DNA from: Streptomyces sp. NBC_01237
Lineage (GTDB): Bacteria > Actinomycetota > Actinomycetes > Streptomycetales > Streptomycetaceae
Assembly: GCF_035917275.1 (NCBI RefSeq)
Contig: NZ_CP108508.1
Location: forward strand, 2,728,001 to 2,792,000
DNA: 64,000 nucleotides
Direction: 5' to 3'
Shown here: piece after piece, positions 54,402 to 61,153 of the stretch
Position numbering within the stretch: position 1 is the first letter of the stretch
Layout of the letters: every line of letters begins with the position of its first letter
Notes under the pieces: model-generated
Seen by the model: only the letters and a program-made list of their open reading frames with translations
What the model was told of the DNA's origin: nothing
The model's database searches: none
Program-made: the position numbers and the translations under genes

Positions 54402-55982
54402 TCAGTTTTCCGCCTTCTCGCGGTCGGAGAGCAGATTGGTGTAGAGCTCGTCCAGGAGCTCCGCCTGTGCTTCCCAGGTCCAGGTGTCGAGGAGCCCGGG
54501 CTTGTCGTAAGCGGCACGGTACCGGCCGGGATCGGCCAGCACCCGCTTGATCGCGCGGACCAGATCGGTTACGTCCTCGGCGGTGCATACCTCGCCCTGG
54601 CCGGTCGAACGAGCCACCTCGGACATGGTCTTCACATCACTGACCACCAGCGGCAACCGCGCGTGCGAGTACTCGAAGAACTTGGTGATCAGAGCGATCT
54701 CGTGGTTCGGCCAGTGATGGATCGGAATGCAGCCGACGTCCGCCGTAGAAAGGAACGGGACAACCTGCCAGTGCGGTACGTACGGCACCGCATGCAGACG
54801 GTCCCCCGCGCCGAGTTCCTCGGCCCTGGCCAGAAGGGTCTTTATGTAGGCCGCGGCCGGATTGGGAACGACGAATGCCATGTGTACGCCGTCCAGATGC
54901 GGCAGCGCCTCCACCATGTCCCCGAGGCCCCGCTGCGGACCGGGCGAACCGCTGTAGACAACCAGCGGAACCTCCGGGCCGATGCCGCACAGCGAACGCA
55001 GATCCGGCACAGGATCGGCGTCCTGTCCCGGGAGCGGCTCGACCGGACGATCGGGCGCGTTGAGCACCACCGTCGGCTGCGTGGACAGGGAGTGGCGCTC
55101 GCGCAAGAGATCGGCAAGGCCCTCGGAGACGGTCACTACCGCGTCGGCGTACGGGGCGTACTCGCTCTCGTGCGCCGTGTTGCCGGGGATCCAGTGCGCA
55201 TTGTCCTCCCAGGGACGGACACCCGGCAGGAATTCGTGGGCGTCCCAGACAAGGCTGACCTGACGGCCCGCGGCCCGGGCGCGAACCGCCGCGCGGGCAC
55301 CGACCCCGAGCATCCGGAAGTCGTTGGCGTGGATCAGATCCGGCTTGAGAGCCTCGATCTCCTTGCCGTACGTCAACTCGTAATCCCACAGAGCAGGTTC
55401 GAGCCTGCGCCAAGCCCTCTTCCCCTTGGCACCCTTCCAGGCCGCGGTGAAGGCACGGTCGAGCGGCCCTTGGAGCCGTCGGCCGGCTTTCTGGGCCTCC
55501 ACGGACTGCTCGGAACGGAACTCGATCCAGCGCTGCATCACCTTCGACGCCGGTCCTGCTACAGCGAGGCGGGCGCGCTCCGCCTTGCGGAAGGCCGGCG
55601 AGCCGACCGCATGGGGCGCGACCTTGAGTGAGGCACGACGAGTCGCGACATCGGTACGCCAGGCCTTTGCCCACTGCCGTCGATAGGCGCCGAGAGGGCC
55701 CGGCGGATACGCCAGGGGGCGGCGCAGGAGTGAGCGGTGCCGCTCGGCATGCCGCTTCGCCAGGGGCGCCTTCAGCGGCAGCAGCCGCACTTCGGCATCG
55801 CCCAGCTTCCAGCTGCGGCCCCTGCCAGTACGAACGAGGCCCAACAGGGTCACGTCCCAGCCCGCCGCAGCCATGGACTCGGCGGCCTTCTGTACGCGCG
55901 AGTCGCCCTCGACCTTGTTGTCGACCAGCATGACCACCCGGCCTTTGGCCGGCCGATCGTCGCCGAATTCCTGCGTCTCCAT
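54402..55982 (-). CDS. Family 4 glycosyltransferase
   Basis: 526 residues from the ATG at 55982, which has GGAAAGG six bases upstream; a GTG at 56006 overlaps the stop of the previous gene and would add eight residues. The N-terminal VMLVDNKVEGDSRVQKAAESM and C-terminal PNHEIALITKFFEYSHARLPLVVSD fit GT-B retaining enzymes. About 140 residues of Arg/Ala-rich helices split the first domain. It resembles the first half of the next protein upstream. Confidence 0.86.
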   Translation of the reverse strand: METQEFGDDRPAKGRVVMLVDNKVEGDSRVQKAAESMAAAGWDVTLLGLVRTGRGRSWKLGDAEVRLLPLKAPLAKRHAERHRSLLRRPLAYPPGPLGAYRRQWAKAWRTDVATRRASLKVAPHAVGSPAFRKAERARLAVAGPASKVMQRWIEFRSEQSVEAQKAGRRLQGPLDRAFTAAWKGAKGKRAWRRLEPALWDYELTYGKEIEALKPDLIHANDFRMLGVGARAAVRARAAGRQVSLVWDAHEFLPGVRPWEDNAHWIPGNTAHESEYAPYADAVVTVSEGLADLLRERHSLSTQPTVVLNAPDRPVEPLPGQDADPVPDLRSLCGIGPEVPLVVYSGSPGPQRGLGDMVEALPHLDGVHMAFVVPNPAAAYIKTLLARAEELGAGDRLHAVPYVPHWQVVPFLSTADVGCIPIHHWPNHEIALITKFFEYSHARLPLVVSDVKTMSEVARSTGQGEVCTAEDVTDLVRAIKRVLADPGRYRAAYDKPGLLDTWTWEAQAELLDELYTNLLSDREKAEN

Positions 55983-56002
55983 CAACAACCTTTCCGGACG
56001 AT

Positions 56003-58591
56003 TCACTTGAGGAATCCACTCAGCGCCTGTGCGCTCCAGCGTCCGTCGTGATACGTGCGAGCGAATTCCGACGAGGCACGACCGACGGCTGCGGTTCCGT
56101 CCCGGTCGTCGATCAAGGAACCCAGCACCTCGCGCAGGGTGTCCGGCGTAGCACTGACGACAGGCAGTTCGCCATTCGTCGCGATCTTCACCGCATCGCT
56201 GATGTGGCCGATCACCGGCCTACCGGCGGCCATCGCTTCCACCGCGAACGTGCCGTAACTGCCTGTGGTGAACTGATCCAGAACCAGATCGCTCTGTTTG
56301 ACCAGTTCCTGCATCTCCGCCCACGGAATGTTCTCGGCGAGCCTGAAGTCGATCACACCTTCATCGTGCAGCTCGGTGAGACTGGGCATGATCCGGTCCG
56401 TGCCCTTGGTCCAGCGCTTGGACGGAGCGTGCAACACAATGGGCCGCTTGCGCTCCATCACCGGGCTGTCGGTCGCCCACGACGCGACATCCACCACGAG
56501 CGGCACCCATTTGGCCGTCGGCAGGTCATCCAGAAGATCAGGAGTCGTGACAAAGAGCGGCAGGCCGCATTCGTCGGCGATCCGTCGGTTGATCTCGGCC
56601 TTGCGCTGAAGCTTTTCGGCAATACCGTCGGGAGCATCCCGGAAAAGCGAGTACTCGTGCCGCTCCAGATGCCGGGCGGGGTGCCGGATGTCGCTGCCGT
56701 GCGACAGAATCGCCACCTTGATGCCGGCCTTGTCCAGTGCTGCCAGATCACCGGCGATCGTGTCGCCGTTGAGGCGTCCGAAGACGGGCAAAAAGGCGTC
56801 GACGAGCAGGTGGCTGTATCGGCCGACCGCTCGCCTCACCTGTTGCAGCTGAACATCGAGCTCGCCGAGTCCGGCGGCGTCGACATAAACGTCTGCGGGA
56901 TAGTCGAATGTGTCCGCACGTCGGTTCATGACGACCTCGACGGACACATCCGGATTCGCCTGTGACACCGCCTGCGCGAAGGCCGCGCCCTGACCGGCGT
57001 AGTTGGCCGGCCCTATGCCGAGCTTGATCCGGGTTGAGCCGAGGGGCGTCCAGACCGGTGCTCCGGCCTTGCCGCTGCTCGCCCCGATCGGGGCGGCCCC
57101 AGGAGACTCCTGGACGACCCATGACACCTCGACAGCCGGCACCGTCGGTGTCTTCTTCGACAGCGTGCGGTACAACTCGAGCAGCCCGGCACTCTGGTGT
57201 TCCCAGGAAAGCTCCTTGAGCACATCCTCGCTGATGTGCGCCGCAAGCTCTCGGCGGCCCTTCAGCGCTCGTGAAGCGGCAGCCACGAAGGTCTTGGGGT
57301 CGTCCCAGGTGAAGACCTCGCCGAGCCCCTTCTCCTCCACATATTCCTTGATCACACGGACATCGCTGGTAACGAGCGGCAGCCCTGCCTGAAGGTACTC
57401 GGAGACCTTCGTCGGCAAGGAGACCTCGCAGTTGGGAACCCGTCTGAAGGGCGTCAGACCGACATCCGCGGACGACAGATAGTCGGCGACCTCGTGCTGC
57501 GACACATAGGGGACCAGATGAATACGGTCACGCACACCGAGCTTCTCGGCGGTGGCCAGCAACTCCTCCAGGAGAGACGTTCCTCTGCCGCAGACAAGCG
57601 CCAGGTGCACACCGGGCAGCTCGGGAAGCCCGTCGATCACTGCGTCCAAACCGCGCTCGGGGCCCAGCCACCCCGCGTACACCATGAGCGGAACGTCGGG
57701 ATCCAGACCGCATACCTCGCGGACGGACGACCGCACCGACCCGGATCCGATCACCTCGCGCACCGGGGAATTACCCACGACCAGGGGCAACCCGGGGAGG
57801 TTGTGGTCGTCCTTGAGCAACTCGGCCAGCTGCGGGGACACCGTGACGACCGCGTCGGCCCGGCCGATGTACTCGGCCTCGGCCGCGGGAAGGGCGTATG
57901 CCTGCCGCGGGTTGGGCCACTCGACACCGCGAATGTACTCATGTGCGTCATAGATCCAGACGCATCCATGGCCACTCGCCCGGAGACGGGCGGCACTGCG
58001 CGCGGCCGTCACGATCATCGTGGCGTCGTTGGCATGGATGACGTCCGGCTTGAGTTCCTCGATCACCGGGCCGAACGCCAGATCCAGGTCGACCAGCTGC
58101 GGCCAGGCGAGCCGCCAGTCGCGGGCCGGCTGCGGATCCTTGGAGGTTCTGTGTTCCTCCCATTTGAACGCACGCACCCTCAGCCGGTACACGGCACGGC
58201 GCGCGCGCAGCACTGCCTTCAGCGAGGCCCGCCGGGGCGCACCCGACCACGCAGTTTCGGCAGACATCTGGCGCACCCAGGCCCGATAGGAGACCCGGTA
58301 GTGTTTCAGCGCCGTCTGGTCGTGAATGCGGAACTGTGTCATGGCGCCGCGCAGCGGATGAGCCTTACGGGCTTTCACCGATCGCCCGTACTCCGGGGTC
58401 ACGGGGACTCGAACCACTTCGATCGGGCCCATCCTGGACCGCTGTACGCGCTTGGTGTCGCTCCGGCCGATCAGCGTGACGTCCCAACCGTCGCGGGCGG
58501 CGGCCAACGCTGTCTTCTGGACCCGCGAGTCGCCACTGATGCCATTGGCGACGATCACCGCTAGCCGCGGTCGGCGGGCAGGGGATTTCAT
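56003..58591 (-). CDS. Double GT4 glycosyltransferase fusion
   Basis: 862 residues (GGAGGAAG before the ATG). Residues 1-490 form one GT-B protein (VIVANGISGDSRVQKTALAA, PDVIHANDATM, PNCEVSLPTKVSEYLQAGLPLV). From about 510 a second GT-B-like part follows (IKLGIGPANYAGQGAAFAQ to YGTFAVEAMAAGRPVIGH). Two sugars could thus be added by one protein. The first domain is paralogous to the separate GT4 next to it. Confidence 0.86.
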   Translation of the reverse strand: MKSPARRPRLAVIVANGISGDSRVQKTALAAARDGWDVTLIGRSDTKRVQRSRMGPIEVVRVPVTPEYGRSVKARKAHPLRGAMTQFRIHDQTALKHYRVSYRAWVRQMSAETAWSGAPRRASLKAVLRARRAVYRLRVRAFKWEEHRTSKDPQPARDWRLAWPQLVDLDLAFGPVIEELKPDVIHANDATMIVTAARSAARLRASGHGCVWIYDAHEYIRGVEWPNPRQAYALPAAEAEYIGRADAVVTVSPQLAELLKDDHNLPGLPLVVGNSPVREVIGSGSVRSSVREVCGLDPDVPLMVYAGWLGPERGLDAVIDGLPELPGVHLALVCGRGTSLLEELLATAEKLGVRDRIHLVPYVSQHEVADYLSSADVGLTPFRRVPNCEVSLPTKVSEYLQAGLPLVTSDVRVIKEYVEEKGLGEVFTWDDPKTFVAAASRALKGRRELAAHISEDVLKELSWEHQSAGLLELYRTLSKKTPTVPAVEVSWVVQESPGAAPIGASSGKAGAPVWTPLGSTRIKLGIGPANYAGQGAAFAQAVSQANPDVSVEVVMNRRADTFDYPADVYVDAAGLGELDVQLQQVRRAVGRYSHLLVDAFLPVFGRLNGDTIAGDLAALDKAGIKVAILSHGSDIRHPARHLERHEYSLFRDAPDGIAEKLQRKAEINRRIADECGLPLFVTTPDLLDDLPTAKWVPLVVDVASWATDSPVMERKRPIVLHAPSKRWTKGTDRIMPSLTELHDEGVIDFRLAENIPWAEMQELVKQSDLVLDQFTTGSYGTFAVEAMAAGRPVIGHISDAVKIATNGELPVVSATPDTLREVLGSLIDDRDGTAAVGRASSEFARTYHDGRWSAQALSGFLK

Positions 58592-58696
58592 TCTGTACTT
58601 CCTCCGGTGGAAGGCAATCGAGTCGGTGCCTGCGGCCCATTCCCTGGAAACGCGCCGAGCACCGGGCGAGCGAGTGGTGCACCCACTGCCGAGATG

Positions 58697-59707
58697 TCAG
58701 ACCGCCGCACTGGTGTTGTCCAGACGGACGGTCTTACCGTCTGCAGCCGACTCGAGAACCGCAGCCGCCACCTCGACGGTCCGCAGCCCCTGCCTCAATG
58801 TACAAATATCGGACGACTTGCCCTGTACAGCGTCCCGGAAGAGCTCGTGCTCGACAAGCAGCGGCTCGCGCTTCGGGATGGCGTAGCGGATCATGTCGCC
58901 CTCGGAGACCCCGCGGAACGCGCGCAGCGCCTCCCACTCGGTGGTCACCGACGCGTTCGAGTGGAACGTGAGGTCGGCGGTGAGGGTGTCGGCGATGAAG
59001 CAGCCGCGCTCACCGGTGACCGAGGTGAACCGCTCCTTGAGCGGGCTCAGCCAGTTGACCAGGTGGTTGACCATCGTGCCGTCGGAGAGCTGGCCCACTG
59101 CGGAGACCATGTCCTCGTGCGGGCGGCCGGACTTCGACACGGTGTGGGCCGCGATCGAGTTGTACGTCTGACCGGTCACCCACCCCGTCAGGTCGATGTC
59201 GTGGGTGGCGAGGTCCTTGACCACACCGACGTCGGCGATCCGGTGCGGGAAGGGTCCCTGGCGCCGGGTCACGACCTGGTACACATCGCCGAGCTCGCCG
59301 GCCTCCAGCCGGGTGCGCAGCGAGCGCAGGGCCGGGTTGCAGCGCTCGATGTGGCCGACACCGGCCACCAGGTCACGCGACTCGAAGGCCTCGACGAGGC
59401 GGCGGGCGCCCTCGACGGTGTCCGCCAGCGGCTTCTCGATCAGCGCGCAGACACCGGCGTCGGCCAGTTGCAGGCCGACTTCCTCGTGCAGTCCGGTGGG
59501 GCAGGCCACGACCGCGTAGTCGACGCCGAGGCCGATGAGCTCCTCGACGGTCGACAGGACGGGTGCGCCCTGCGCCCAGCCGTTCTTGTCCCCCATCGGG
59601 TCGACGACGCCGACCAGGTCCACGCCCTCCAGGCCGGCGAGCACCCGGGCGTGGTGGCGGCCCATGGAACCGAGGCCGATGAGTCCGGCCTTCAGTGCGG
59701 CGGTCAC
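58697..59707 (-). CDS. Gfo/Idh/MocA oxidoreductase, WbpB/WlbA-like
   Basis: 336 residues from the GTG at 59707, overlapping the aminotransferase stop by four bases (GTGA). Rossmann start LKAGLIGLGSMGRHHARVL, then EKPLADT near residue 95 with the conserved Lys of this family. It would oxidise C3 of UDP-GlcNAc-uronate to the 3-keto sugar. A 105-bp gap separates it from the double-GT4 gene downstream. Confidence 0.87.
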   Translation of the reverse strand: MTAALKAGLIGLGSMGRHHARVLAGLEGVDLVGVVDPMGDKNGWAQGAPVLSTVEELIGLGVDYAVVACPTGLHEEVGLQLADAGVCALIEKPLADTVEGARRLVEAFESRDLVAGVGHIERCNPALRSLRTRLEAGELGDVYQVVTRRQGPFPHRIADVGVVKDLATHDIDLTGWVTGQTYNSIAAHTVSKSGRPHEDMVSAVGQLSDGTMVNHLVNWLSPLKERFTSVTGERGCFIADTLTADLTFHSNASVTTEWEALRAFRGVSEGDMIRYAIPKREPLLVEHELFRDAVQGKSSDICTLRQGLRTVEVAAAVLESAADGKTVRLDNTSAAV

Positions 59708-60822
59708 AGGTTCTCCCCCAGTGCGTTCACGGCGGCGGCGATGCGCTCCAGGTCGCTCTCGCCGAGCGACGGGTGGACGGGCAGCGAGACGACCTCGGCG
59801 GCGGCGCGTTCGGTCTCCGGCAGGTCCCAGGTGCGGCCGGCCTTCTGGTCCGGCTCCCAGTAGGGCTTCAGCCGGTGGATCGGCGTCGGGTAGTAGACCG
59901 CGTTGCCGATGCCCGCCTCGGTGAGCTTCGCCATCGCGGCGTCCCGGTCGCCCAGCACCCGGATCGTGTACTGGTGGTAGACGTGCCGGGCGCCCTCGGC
60001 CACCGGCGGGGTCACCACGTTCGGGGCGGTGATGTGCGCGTCGAGGTATGCCGCGTTGGCCCGGCGCTGCTCGGTCCAGCCGTCGAGCTTGATCAGCTGT
60101 ACGCGGCCGACGGCGGCGGCCACGTCCGTCATACGCATGTTGGCGCCGACGATCTCGTTGGCGTACCGCTGCTCCATGCCCTGGTTGCGCAGGAGGCGCA
60201 GGGTGCGGGCGGTCTCGGCGTCGGCCGTGGTGACCATGCCGCCTTCGAGCGAGTGCATGTTCTTGGTCGGGTAGAAGCTGAAGGTGCCGCCCGCGCCGAA
60301 CGCGCCGACCGGGGTTCCGTTCAGCGCCGCGGCGTGCGCCTGGCAGGCGTCCTCGACGACGGCGAGATTGTGCTTGTCCGCGATGGGCATGAGCTTGTCC
60401 ATCGCCGCCGGGTGACCGTAGAGGTGCACCGGCATGATCGCGGCGGTGCGCGGCGTGATCGCGGCCTCGACCGCGGCCGGGTCGAGGCCGAAGCTGCCCG
60501 GCTCGATGTCGGCGAACACGACATCGGCGCCGACCAGACGGACCGCGTTCGCGGATGCCGCGAAGGAGAAGGAGGGGACGATCACCTCGTCGCCCGGGCC
60601 GATGCCCAGGGCGAGCAGCAGCAGGTGAAGGGCAGATGTGCCGGAGTTCACGGCGACACAGTGCCGGCCGTCGACCAGGTCCGAGAAGCCTTCTTCGAAG
60701 GCCGCGACCTCGGGTCCCTGGACGACACGGCCGCTGCGCAGCACGCGCACCGCGGCCTCGATCTCGTCTTCCCCGATGACCGGGCGGGCAGCAGGAATCG
60801 GCTGCTCGTTGATGCTCGTCAT
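59704..60822 (-). CDS. DegT/DnrJ/EryC1 aminotransferase, WbpE/WlbC-like
   Basis: 372 residues from the ATG at 60822 (AAGGAGG six bases upstream). The PLP Lys is in SFYPTKNMHSLEGGM; VNSGTSALHLLL and EDACQAHAA are typical of sugar aminotransferases. It would transfer an amino group from glutamate to the 3-keto sugar. First gene of the operon. Confidence 0.9.
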   Translation of the reverse strand: MTSINEQPIPAARPVIGEDEIEAAVRVLRSGRVVQGPEVAAFEEGFSDLVDGRHCVAVNSGTSALHLLLLALGIGPGDEVIVPSFSFAASANAVRLVGADVVFADIEPGSFGLDPAAVEAAITPRTAAIMPVHLYGHPAAMDKLMPIADKHNLAVVEDACQAHAAALNGTPVGAFGAGGTFSFYPTKNMHSLEGGMVTTADAETARTLRLLRNQGMEQRYANEIVGANMRMTDVAAAVGRVQLIKLDGWTEQRRANAAYLDAHITAPNVVTPPVAEGARHVYHQYTIRVLGDRDAAMAKLTEAGIGNAVYYPTPIHRLKPYWEPDQKAGRTWDLPETERAAAEVVSLPVHPSLGESDLERIAAAVNALGENL

Positions 60823-60975
60823 GGACGTCCTCCTTGAACACCGCAAGAGCTCTTGACAGGCAGAGGTCTGGGGTGCGGGGACGTCTCACGAGGCCGCGCC
60901 CAACCCCACCGGCGCAATGCCGACGCCCTGCCGAGGATTCTGGGTCCGGTCTGTCCATCACCGGGCCGGTCACCG

Positions 60976-60981
60976 ATTGTA
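60976..60981 (-). promoter_or_regulatory. Candidate -10 box of the glycan operon
   Basis: TACAAT on the minus strand, about 155 bases before the aminotransferase start. The -35 position has only a weak CTGTAG. Confidence 0.35.
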
Positions 60982-61089
60982 GTTTCTGCTGAGAACAGCT
61001 ACAGGACAGCGACCGCCGTCACATTATCAGGGATTTCTCGGCCGATTTCGGGCCCGTTAACCCGTGCTTGCATCAGTTCTGAAACAAAA

Positions 61090-61128
61090 CCTGTGTCCCG
61101 CCCCGAAGTGGTCGGGACGGGACACAGG
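61090..61128 (-). terminator. rne terminator
   Basis: CCTGTGTCCCG (61090-61100) and CGGGACACAGG (61118-61128) with an inner CCCGA/TCGGG stem, followed on the minus strand by TTTTGTTT. It separates rne from the glycan operon. Confidence 0.93.
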
Positions 61129-61153
61129 AGATGAACTACCGGTTACGGATTCG

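Larger units (their letters stand above)
60823..61153. other. 331-bp intergenic region with operon promoter and rne terminator
   Basis: Near the middle (60960-61060) it is clearly AT-richer than the rest of the window and probably carries the glycan-operon promoter. The rne terminator is at 61090-61128. No coding potential was noticed. Confidence 0.6.
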
